Below are positions 1 to 5,713 of a stretch of DNA of 6,050 bases, piece by piece; within the stretch, counting starts at the first letter, position 1, and every line of letters starts with the position of its first letter. Made by a program: the position numbers and the translations under genes. The stretch comes from Oscillospiraceae bacterium (GTDB lineage Bacteria > Bacillota > Clostridia > Oscillospirales > Ruminococcaceae): contig JAUNBN010000089.1 in NCBI GenBank assembly GCA_030527085.1, forward strand, positions 1 through 6,050, read 5' to 3'. The notes under the pieces are model-generated. The model was not told the DNA's origin, made no database searches, and saw only the letters and a list, made by a program, of their open reading frames with translations.

Positions 1-763
1 TGTCGCTTATGGATGCGGTCACTATGAGCGCGCCCTTGCGCGTCTCGCGCTTTTCAATATTGAATACCTCTCCCTTGACGACGCAGCGCCCGGGCGCGTC
101 TGCCGCCTTGCCAAGCGGCTTTATCGCGGAAAAGGAGGGCTTGTCCCCCATAACGCGGACATAGCTTGCCTCCTCAAGCTCCTCTCCCAGACTCTGCGCC
201 TCTTTTGACGTGAGGGGCAGCGCTCCCGACCTGAGCCTGCGGCCAAGATAATCCGTTTCGGGAGACGCGGCGCAGGCGGGCTTCAGCTCCTCGGGAAGCC
301 CGGGCGCTCCGGCGTTCTCGCGCTCGCGCAGGCGTACCTTGAGCTCTGCTCCGAAACACCGAAGGCAGATATCCCGAAAGGCCGCTTCGAAGCCCAGCTT
401 CTCCAGAATGGCGCGGCCCCCATGCGCGAGCTCTATATCTACTTCTCTCTCGCTGCTTTCTATCAGCGCGCCCTCGAAAAAGCCGTTGAGGGGCATTCCC
501 CCCAGCGCCAGCTCCTCTATTAAAAAGCGGCATGCAGCCTCGCTGAGCTGCTCCTTGGGGAAGACGCAGCTCAACGAAGCCTTAAGCTCAGGATATTCTT
601 CGCTGAAAAAAGCGCGCAGCTCTCTTAAAAGAGAGGGCGAAAAGCGCTCGCAAAAGAGCGCGAGCGACATCGCGTTCGCGCCTCTGTCCACCTTTAAGGA
701 TCTTATTTCCAGACCTCGGGCTCCCTCGAACTCGGGCCACATTTCGCTGAATTGTACCGGCAT
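1..763 (-). CDS. polC: PolC-type DNA polymerase III alpha subunit, N-terminal part (gene continues past the left edge)
   Basis: PolC is the large replicative DNA polymerase of low-GC Gram-positive bacteria and carries its own 3'-5' exonuclease. I translated this stretch by hand; the minus frame is open from the ATG at 763-761 to the window edge and gives 254 residues. Residues about 1-120 resemble the poorly conserved PolC N-terminal domain. Residues 231-254 start the OB-fold, with GEVFNIEKRETRKG followed by a strand ending in SISD. This matches the B. subtilis PolC pattern (G-x-VFD-x-E-x-RELKSG, then ITD) at nearly the same distance from the N-terminus. The PHP, exonuclease and polymerase domains would lie beyond the left edge and cannot be checked. 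The ATG overlaps the ispG stop as TAATG, so translation is probably coupled. An in-frame ATG at codon 8 (742-740) has no Shine-Dalgarno sequence and is less likely. Position downstream of ispG fits the Firmicutes gene order. Confidence 0.9.
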   Translation of the reverse strand, partial: MPVQFSEMWPEFEGARGLEIRSLKVDRGANAMSLALFCERFSPSLLRELRAFFSEEYPELKASLSCVFPKEQLSEAACRFLIEELALGGMPLNGFFEGALIESSEREVDIELAHGGRAILEKLGFEAAFRDICLRCFGAELKVRLRERENAGAPGLPEELKPACAASPETDYLGRRLRSGALPLTSKEAQSLGEELEEASYVRVMGDKPSFSAIKPLGKAADAPGRCVVKGEVFNIEKRETRKGALIVTASISD

Positions 764-1797
764 TACAGTTTCTCTATCTCCTCCAAAAGTTGGGCGCAGA
801 TATCCTCCTCGAGCTTGCGCACTACCTTTCCCTTTTTAAAGAGCACGGCGCAGTTTTTGCCGCCCGCTATGCCGATATCGGCCTCGGCGGCCTCTCCCGG
901 CCCGTTTACCACGCAGCCCATGATCGCTACCTTTATGTCCTTCTTTATTCCGCGCGTCGCTGCCTCGATTTTTTTTGCTATCGGAATAAGGTCTATCTCC
1001 GTGCGCCCGCAGGTGGGGCAGGAGACGAGCTGCACGCCGCTGCCCGCAGCGCCTATGGCGCGCAGTATGGCCCGCGCGGCCTCTATCTCCCTTGCGGGGT
1101 CGTCGGTCAGCGAGACTCTTATCGTGTCGCCTATGCCCTCCAAGAGCAGCCCGCCTATGCCTATCGCGGACTTAATAAGCCCGCCCTCGTATGTACCCGC
1201 CTCGGTCACGCCGAGGTGCAGCGGGTAGTTAAAGCACTCGGCCGCGAGGCGGTAGGCCTTCATCATAGTCGCAAGCTTGCTTGCTTTGAGCGAGATGACT
1301 ATATTGTCGTAGTCGTTCCTTTCAATAAGCTCGACGTGCCGCCGCGCGCTCTCGACGAGCGCCTCGGGCACGGGACCGCCGTACTTTTCGAGCAGCGGCT
1401 TTTCAACAGAGCCCGAGTTGACGCCCACCCTTATCGGTATACTCCTTGCCTTGCAGGCCGCGACTACTGCCTTCACCTTATCCTCGGAGCCTATGTTGCC
1501 GGGGTTTATGCGTATCTTGTCAGCTCCGGCGGCGACGCTCTCGATCGCGAGCTTCCAGTCGAAGTGGATATCCGCCACCAGCGGCATTGAAACAGCACTC
1601 TTTATCGCGGGAATGAGCCTCACGGCATCCATATTGGGCACGGCGACGCGCACTATGTCGCAGCCCGCCTCCTCGAGCGCCTTGGCCTGACTCACATTGC
1701 CCTCAAGGTCGGAGTTGTGAACAGAGAGCATGGACTGCACGGCGACGCGCTCGCCGCCGCCTATGGCTGTATTCCCTATTTTTATCCGCTTGGTCAT
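763..1797 (-). CDS. ispG: 4-hydroxy-3-methylbut-2-en-1-yl diphosphate synthase (MEP pathway, 4Fe-4S enzyme)
   Basis: IspG (GcpE) reductively converts methylerythritol cyclodiphosphate to HMBPP, the penultimate MEP-pathway step, in the cytosol, using a 4Fe-4S cluster. The 344 residues form the compact bacterial type: a TIM-barrel followed by a cluster domain. Barrel motifs are visible: VQSM at 20-23, ADIHFD at 75-80, KIRINPGNIG at 94-103, RVGVNSGS at 123-130, SLKAS at 169-173 and HLGVTEAG at 194-201. Cluster ligands are Cys260 and Cys263 (SCPTCGR), Cys295 (GCVVNGPGEA) and Glu302; their spacing (3, 32, 7) equals that of E. coli C270, C273, C305 and E312. The ATG follows the rseP stop by 9 bases, with GAGGA at 1808-1804 spaced 6 bases upstream. 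The segment after VQSM reads LSVHNSD instead of the common TNTDTRD. The 3' end overlaps polC. Identity is secure. Confidence 0.97.
   Translation of the reverse strand: MTKRIKIGNTAIGGGERVAVQSMLSVHNSDLEGNVSQAKALEEAGCDIVRVAVPNMDAVRLIPAIKSAVSMPLVADIHFDWKLAIESVAAGADKIRINPGNIGSEDKVKAVVAACKARSIPIRVGVNSGSVEKPLLEKYGGPVPEALVESARRHVELIERNDYDNIVISLKASKLATMMKAYRLAAECFNYPLHLGVTEAGTYEGGLIKSAIGIGGLLLEGIGDTIRVSLTDDPAREIEAARAILRAIGAAGSGVQLVSCPTCGRTEIDLIPIAKKIEAATRGIKKDIKVAIMGCVVNGPGEAAEADIGIAGGKNCAVLFKKGKVVRKLEEDICAQLLEEIEKL
771..784 (-). promoter_or_regulatory. Probable ribosome binding region of polC, inside the ispG 3' end
   Basis: A strong GGAGGAG at 784-778 sits 14 bases before the polC ATG, farther than usual, while a weaker AGAGA at 775-771 has ordinary 7-base spacing. 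With the TAATG stop/start overlap, reinitiation by ribosomes leaving ispG may matter more than direct binding. Confidence 0.45.
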
Positions 1798-1803
1798 TTT
1801 ATT

Positions 1804-1808
1804 TCCTC
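1804..1808 (-). promoter_or_regulatory. Ribosome binding site of ispG, overlapping the rseP stop
   Basis: GAGGA is formed partly by the rseP TGA stop and spaced 6 bases from the ispG ATG. This implies close coupling of the two reading frames. Confidence 0.65.
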
Positions 1809-2841
1809 AGCCGGCGAAGAGCCGCGACACGTCGTTGAAGGTGACGAATATCATAAGGCCTATTAGCAGAGCAAAGCCCACGAGGTGAACTATCCCCTCG
1901 TACTTGGGGTTGAGGCGCTTTTTCGTGACAGCCTCAAAGAGCAGGAAGACGAGGCGGCCGCCGTCGAGCGCGGGCAGCGGCAGCAGGTTGAAGATGCCGA
2001 GGTTAATTGTGAGCAGCGCCAGCAGCGAGAGCAGCGGCCTTATGCCGTAGGAGGAGACCGTGCTTATAATCGTGACTATGCCCACCGGACCCGCGAGCTG
2101 GTTCACCGCGACGTTGCCGGTAATGAGGTCGAAGAGGGAGAGGAATATCTGCCTGCCCATTGCCACGGCGCCCAAAAAGGACTGCTTCAATATATTGGCG
2201 AAGGTCTTCTCCTCGGCGAGCACATAAAAGTCTATTCTTATGCCGCTCGTGCCGTCCTCGTACTCGACCCTTTCGAAGCTCACGTCCTCGAGCTCTACCC
2301 TCTCGCCGCCTCGCAGGACGGTTATATCCGCGCTCGCGTTCTGAACGCGGGCGAGCTCATAGCTTATGTCGTCCGCGCTGAACATCCTGCGCCCATTCAT
2401 GGCTATTATGGTATCTCCCGCCTCGAGGCCGCTCTGTTCGGTGTAGGAACCCTCGTAAAAGCCGCCCACAGTGCGCGTGGCCAGCGCTTCCTCGGAAGCG
2501 GTATAGGCGAACATGACTATAAAGCCCAGCAGCAGGTTCATTATGGCTCCCGCCGCAACTACCAGAATGCGGTTGCTCACCGGCGCGCGGGAGAAGGAGC
2601 CTATCTCGTCGGAGTCCTCGTCCTCGCCCTCCATCGAAACATAGCCGCCTATCGGGAAGGCGCGCAGGGAGTAGAGCGTCTCGTTTTTCCGCTTCGAGAT
2701 GAGCTTGGGGCCCATTCCGAGCGCGAACTCGTTTACCTTTATTCCGCTGAGCTTGGCGGTCAGGAAGTGACCGGATTCGTGTATGAAAATCACCAAGCCG
2801 AAAATCAAGACCGAAGCTATAACAGTAATAATAATTTCCAT
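1807..2841 (-). CDS. rseP: Site-2 intramembrane zinc metalloprotease, RseP/RasP type
   Basis: Membrane protease of the M50 family that cuts within membrane segments of substrates; RasP and RseP process anti-sigma factors and leftover signal peptides. The 344-residue protein begins with a hydrophobic helix carrying the zinc motif HESGH (His21, Glu22, His25). A second hydrophobic segment lies at about 91-113. A single PDZ domain spans roughly 120-210, with SGLEAGD at 137-143 and IIAMNG at 145-150. Hydrophobic stretches follow at about 264-285 and 316-336. The second catalytic motif is NLLPLPALDGG at 285-295, where Asp293 supplies the third zinc ligand. One PDZ and this length fit Gram-positive homologues rather than the two-PDZ enterobacterial form. 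The ATG has AGGAG at 2851-2847, spaced 5 bases. Its substrate cannot be told from this window: no sigma or anti-sigma gene is adjacent. Its position between dxr and ispG is typical of Clostridia. Confidence 0.96.
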   Translation of the reverse strand: MEIIITVIASVLIFGLVIFIHESGHFLTAKLSGIKVNEFALGMGPKLISKRKNETLYSLRAFPIGGYVSMEGEDEDSDEIGSFSRAPVSNRILVVAAGAIMNLLLGFIVMFAYTASEEALATRTVGGFYEGSYTEQSGLEAGDTIIAMNGRRMFSADDISYELARVQNASADITVLRGGERVELEDVSFERVEYEDGTSGIRIDFYVLAEEKTFANILKQSFLGAVAMGRQIFLSLFDLITGNVAVNQLAGPVGIVTIISTVSSYGIRPLLSLLALLTINLGIFNLLPLPALDGGRLVFLLFEAVTKKRLNPKYEGIVHLVGFALLIGLMIFVTFNDVSRLFAG

Positions 2842-2846
2842 CTGTT

Positions 2847-2851
2847 CTCCT
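2847..2851 (-). promoter_or_regulatory. Ribosome binding site of rseP
   Basis: AGGAG is spaced 5 bases from the ATG at 2841 and lies in the 42-base dxr-rseP gap. The rest of that gap is pyrimidine-rich then A-rich and shows no convincing promoter. Confidence 0.7.
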
Positions 2852-2883
2852 ATATGTTTCTTGTAAGGGGGAAAGACAGCGTA

Positions 2884-4056
2884 TTACACGCTTACAGGCC
2901 GCTCGAGCCTTTTGAGGTATTCGCGCGTTTTGGCGCGCGCCTCGCGGTCGGCCTCGAGCAGCTCGCTTAAAGTATAGTCCTCTTTAGCGGGAGCGCCTTC
3001 CAGCGAGGCCTCGACGGCGCGGCCTATATCGAGAAAGCCTATGCGCTGCTCCAAAAAGGCGGCGACGGCCTCCTCGTTGGCCGCGTTCGCAACGCAGGGC
3101 GCGAGCCCCTTGAGCTTCGCCGCCAGCTTGCAGGCGGCCAGCGCCCTGAAGGTCTCCTCGTCGGGGCGCTCGAAGGTGAGCAGGCTCATTTTTTCTATCG
3201 TCAGTCTATCCGCGGGACAGGGCTTCCGCTCGGGATAGGTCAGCGCGTACTGTATCGGCAGCTTCATGTCCGGCACGCCGAGTTGGGCAATTACCGCGCC
3301 GTCCGCAAACTCAACGGCCGAATGGACTATGCTCTGGCGGTGCACCGTTATCTCTATATCCTCGGGTTCGAGGGAAAAGAGCCACATGGCCTCTATAAGC
3401 TCCAGACCCTTGTTCATCAGCGTGGCGCTGTCTACGGTTATCTTGCGGCCCATGCTCCAGTTGGGGTGCCTGAGCGCGTCGTCCACCGTTACGCCCTCAA
3501 GCTCGGCGGCGCTCTTTCCGAAAAAAGGCCCGCCGGAGGCGGTGAGGATTATTCTTTTGAGCGTGCGCGCCGAGGCCGCGTCCTGCAGGCACTGAAAGAT
3601 TGCGCTGTGCTCACTGTCCACGGGCAGGAGGCTCACTCCCCGCTCGCTAGCTCGCCGCGTTACGAGCGCGCCGCCCGCAACTAGCGTTTCCTTATTTGCC
3701 AGGGCTATGTCCTTGCCGGAGTCTATCGCGGCGAGGGTGGGTTCGAGGCCCGCCGCGCCGACGAGCGCCGTGAGAACGGTGTCCGAGCCATCCTCAGCCG
3801 CCAGCTCGCAGAGCGCCTCAGCACCCGAAAAAACCTTTACGGGCAGGTGCGCTGTTAAGGTTTTCAACTCCCTCGCGGCGGCCTCGTCCGCGGCGCAGAC
3901 GTTCTCCGGCCTGAAGCGCTCGCACTGCTCGGCCAGCAGCCGTGCGCTGCGGTTTGCGGCCAGAGTGCTTATTTTTATACCCAGCGCCTCTACCAGAGAG
4001 AGGGCTTGAGTTCCAATAGAGCCGGTGGAGCCCAGCACGCAGAGCTTTTCAACCAT
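2884..4056 (-). CDS. dxr: 1-deoxy-D-xylulose 5-phosphate reductoisomerase (MEP pathway)
   Basis: Dxr (IspC) rearranges and reduces DXP to MEP with NADPH and a divalent metal, the committed step of the non-mevalonate isoprenoid route. The 390 residues match the usual family length. The Rossmann nucleotide-binding loop GSTGSIG is at 9-15, and the conserved ANKETLV is at 120-126. The metal and substrate site is complete: PVDSEH at 145-150 gives Asp147 and Glu149, and MNKGLELIEA at 214-223 gives Asn215, Lys216 and Glu219. SGGPF at 174-178 and HPNWSMG at 197-203 cover the substrate-closing loop region. The helical C-terminal domain contains NAANEEAVAAFL at 324-335. The ATG lies 12 bases after the cdsA stop, and GGAGG begins immediately after that TGA with 7-base spacing, so coupling with cdsA is likely. 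No missing residues or frameshift are seen. Together with ispG downstream, it supplies isoprenoid precursors that UppS consumes. Confidence 0.98.
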   Translation of the reverse strand: MVEKLCVLGSTGSIGTQALSLVEALGIKISTLAANRSARLLAEQCERFRPENVCAADEAAARELKTLTAHLPVKVFSGAEALCELAAEDGSDTVLTALVGAAGLEPTLAAIDSGKDIALANKETLVAGGALVTRRASERGVSLLPVDSEHSAIFQCLQDAASARTLKRIILTASGGPFFGKSAAELEGVTVDDALRHPNWSMGRKITVDSATLMNKGLELIEAMWLFSLEPEDIEITVHRQSIVHSAVEFADGAVIAQLGVPDMKLPIQYALTYPERKPCPADRLTIEKMSLLTFERPDEETFRALAACKLAAKLKGLAPCVANAANEEAVAAFLEQRIGFLDIGRAVEASLEGAPAKEDYTLSELLEADREARAKTREYLKRLERPVSV

Positions 4057-4062
4057 AAGCTG

Positions 4063-4068
4063 CCCTCC
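4063..4068 (-). promoter_or_regulatory. Ribosome binding site of dxr, abutting the cdsA stop
   Basis: GGAGGG directly follows the cdsA TGA and is spaced about 7 bases from the dxr ATG. It is the strongest Shine-Dalgarno match at a functional distance in the window and fixes the dxr start. Confidence 0.75.
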
Positions 4069-4914
4069 TCAAGCCTTTATACCGTAGGTGAAGAGCGCGC
4101 CGTAGGCAATTCTCGCGAAAATGGAGGTAAAAAGCACGCTGTCCATGCGGTCGAGCGCGCCGCCGTGGCCGGGCATTATCCGGCCGAAATTCTTAATTCC
4201 GGCGCTGCGCTTAGCGAAGCTCATCGTGAGGTCGCCCAAAATGCCGCACATCGCGCCCAGCGCGCCTATAAGCGCATAGGCCGCGATGTAAAGAAGGCCG
4301 TCGCGCCCGCTGAAGCAGGAGCCCTCCGCCGCATTCGCGGCGTAAATTCCGCAGAGCAGCGCCATGAATACAGCGGTTCCGATAATGCCGCCCAGCGCGC
4401 CCTCAACGGTCTTTTTAGGGCTTATCACCCGAGCGAGGGGCCTTTTGCCAAAAAGGGAGCCCGCAAAAAGGGAGAAGGAGTCGCAAATCCAGCCCATAGC
4501 CAGCGCGCAGATAAAGAGCAGCATACTGTCCGATGTGAGCGGAGAAAATCTGCAAAAGCCGCTGAGCGCCTTGAGGCCGCTCGTAACTATAAGCGTGAGC
4601 ACGGCCGCGGCGGAGGCCTCGAGAAAGGAGCCGGCGGCGCCGTCGGCGGCAACGAGGAACATGAGGCAGGAGAAGATTACGACTGAAATCGTCAGCATGG
4701 GGTCGAGCTCGAGAAACATATTGGCCGCGTGCGCGAGCTCAAGGGTTATGAGCAGCAGCAAATGCTTATTCAAGTTATAGGCGCGAAGCGCCTCGAATAT
4801 GCAAAGGCCGCCCACCAGAGTTAAAATAATGTTGGGAAAGACGGTTTCAAAAAGCAAGAGCACAGCGGCGAGAAGCAGCAGCCCCGCCGCGCTCGAAATC
4901 AGTCTCTGTTTCAT
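4069..4914 (-). CDS. cdsA: Phosphatidate cytidylyltransferase (CDP-diglyceride synthase)
   Basis: CdsA makes CDP-diacylglycerol from phosphatidic acid and CTP in the membrane, the branch point for bacterial phospholipids. The 281-residue protein is strongly hydrophobic, with about eight candidate membrane segments (for example 8-26, 72-90, 130-150, 176-196, 205-224). The cytidylyltransferase core is clear: CDSF around Asp145, FGKRPL at 155-160, SPKKTVEG at 165-172, GDL at 227-229, and the family signature at 235-259 containing MPGHGG and DRMDS (Asp255, Asp258). In that signature the usual Lys-Asp pair before x-G is Lys241-Asn242. The start is well fixed: GAGGG lies at 4924-4920 with 5-base spacing, and the same frame upstream contains no start codon before a TAG inside the 80-base gap. 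It sits between uppS and dxr as in other Firmicutes, so its products and UppS products both feed envelope building. Confidence 0.96.
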   Translation of the reverse strand: MKQRLISSAAGLLLLAAVLLLFETVFPNIILTLVGGLCIFEALRAYNLNKHLLLLITLELAHAANMFLELDPMLTISVVIFSCLMFLVAADGAAGSFLEASAAAVLTLIVTSGLKALSGFCRFSPLTSDSMLLFICALAMGWICDSFSLFAGSLFGKRPLARVISPKKTVEGALGGIIGTAVFMALLCGIYAANAAEGSCFSGRDGLLYIAAYALIGALGAMCGILGDLTMSFAKRSAGIKNFGRIMPGHGGALDRMDSVLFTSIFARIAYGALFTYGIKA

Positions 4915-4994
4915 AAATTCCCTCTTTTGCCTTCTTCTCTCTTGTGTTTGGGGCTATGGGAGTCCCGTACGCCGCGTAATCCTCGCTATCGGGG
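4915..4994 (-). other. uppS-cdsA intergenic gap, the longest in the window
   Basis: Eighty bases without a gene. I see no clear -10/-35 pair. The only self-complementary element is a tiny GGGACTCCC (3-bp stem), and there is no T-run, so it is not a terminator. The half next to cdsA is purine-rich and leads into its ribosome binding site. The half next to uppS could be read as a continuation of uppS if one copy of the 8-bp duplication were absent. Confidence 0.6.
4920..4924 (-). promoter_or_regulatory. Ribosome binding site of cdsA
   Basis: GAGGG is spaced 5 bases from the ATG at 4914, at the end of a purine-rich tract (about 4915-4943 in minus-strand reading). It supports the chosen start. 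Confidence 0.65.
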
Positions 4995-5711
4995 CTATTC
5001 CGAAGCGCCGAAGCGCCGCGAGCGCGAGGAATATATCTCTATGGCCTCCTCGAGCTTTTCGGGAGTGAAATCCGGCCAGAGCGTGTCCATAAATACGAAC
5101 TCGCTGTAGGCGCTCTGCCAAAGCAGGAAGTTTGAAAGCCTCTCCTCCCCGCTCGGGCGAAGTATCATGTCCACCTCGGGGCAGGAGGCCGTGTAGGTAA
5201 GGCTGCCGAAGAGCTCCTGGTCGATATCCTCAACTTTAAGCTCACCCGAGGCAACGCGCGCGGCGAGCAGCCTTGCGGCGCGGCATATCTCCTCGCGGCC
5301 TCCGTAGTTGAAGGCTATGTTGAGTATAAGGCCGGTGTTTTCCCGCGAGGTTGCTTCAAGGCTCTCCATGAGCTCTACTATATCGGAAGCGAGGGCGGAG
5401 CGCTCGCCTATGAAGCGTATTTTTATGTTCTCGCCCTCGAAGGTAAAGGCGTCGCGCAGATAGCTGCGCATGAGGTTCATTATGCCCTCAATCTCGCCCT
5501 TGGGCCGAGACCAGTTCTCCGTAGAAAAGGCGTAGACAGTAAGCGCTTCTACGCCCAGCTTCTCGCAGTGCCGCGTTATCGTGCGGAAGACCTCCGCGCC
5601 CTTAACGTGGCCCGCCGAGCGCGGGAGCAGGCGCTTCTTAGCCCAGCGGCCGTTGCCGTCCATTATTATCCCGATATGCCTGGGTATCTTGAGCTCTGTC
5701 TCTTCCCCCAC
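4995..5711 (-). CDS. uppS: Isoprenyl transferase, undecaprenyl diphosphate synthase type (GTG start)
   Basis: UppS is a cytosolic cis-prenyltransferase that adds IPP units to farnesyl diphosphate, giving the C55 lipid that carries cell-wall precursors. The 238 residues match the family. MDGNGRWAKKR at 17-27 holds the catalytic Asp18; AGHVKG at 33-38 holds His35; FSTENWSRP is at 62-70; FNYGGREEI is at 134-142. The IPP-binding end carries Arg185, Arg191, Ser193 and Glu204, at the same relative spacing as E. coli R194, R200, S202 and E213. It reads RPSGE instead of the more common RTSGE. The first codon is GTG at 5711-5709; no in-frame ATG exists before Met17, which lies inside the catalytic motif, so GTG is the only sensible start. 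It begins two bases after the frr stop. An 8-bp tandem duplication at the 3' end determines the last residues and stop. Exact product chain length cannot be read from sequence. Confidence 0.96.
   Translation of the reverse strand: MGEETELKIPRHIGIIMDGNGRWAKKRLLPRSAGHVKGAEVFRTITRHCEKLGVEALTVYAFSTENWSRPKGEIEGIMNLMRSYLRDAFTFEGENIKIRFIGERSALASDIVELMESLEATSRENTGLILNIAFNYGGREEICRAARLLAARVASGELKVEDIDQELFGSLTYTASCPEVDMILRPSGEERLSNFLLWQSAYSEFVFMDTLWPDFTPEKLEEAIEIYSSRSRRFGASE
5000..5015. repeat. 8-bp tandem duplication at the 3' end of uppS
   Basis: The plus strand reads CCGAAGCG twice in a row. On the coding strand the two units encode the last residues, Arg-Phe-Gly-Ala-Ser-Glu, just before the TAG. 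Because the unit is 8 bp, gain or loss of one copy changes the reading frame. Confidence 0.7.
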
Positions 5712-5713
5712 GG

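Noticed and set aside
174..533. A 119-codon minus-strand open frame within the polC region.
   Set aside because: It is in a different frame from the continuous polC frame and gives an Arg/Gly/Ala-rich sequence typical of an out-of-frame reading of G+C-rich DNA.
620..635. A 7-bp inverted repeat (CTCTCTT, 2-base centre, AAGAGAG) inside polC.
   Set aside because: It lies in coding sequence (Ser-Leu-Leu-Arg-Glu), has almost no loop and no T-run, and is short enough to arise by chance.
339..839. A 166-codon plus-strand open frame opposite the start of polC and the end of ispG.
   Set aside because: The sense strand reads as a PolC N-terminus with a recognisable OB-fold start. The antisense product is Ser/Arg-rich with no motif.
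790..1590. A 266-codon plus-strand open frame opposite ispG.
   Set aside because: Same antisense phase effect. The sense strand encodes a complete IspG with all ligands, and the antisense product has no recognisable features.
1885..2970. A 361-codon open frame on the plus strand opposite rseP and the end of dxr.
   Set aside because: It is codon-for-codon antisense to rseP and in phase with it and with dxr. Its stops would need TTA, CTA or TCA in the sense genes, which are rarely used here. The translation shows no domain or motif, and the sense genes are unmistakable.
4006..4686. A 226-codon plus-strand open frame opposite dxr and cdsA.
   Set aside because: dxr and cdsA lie in the same phase, so the antisense frame stays open across the junction. 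The product is a low-information Ala, Arg, Glu and His-rich sequence.
4950..4998. GGGGCTAT occurring twice (near 4950 and at 4991) in and beside the uppS-cdsA gap.
   Set aside because: Only 8 bp with no matching flanks, no symmetry with a promoter and no link to a mobile element; likely chance.
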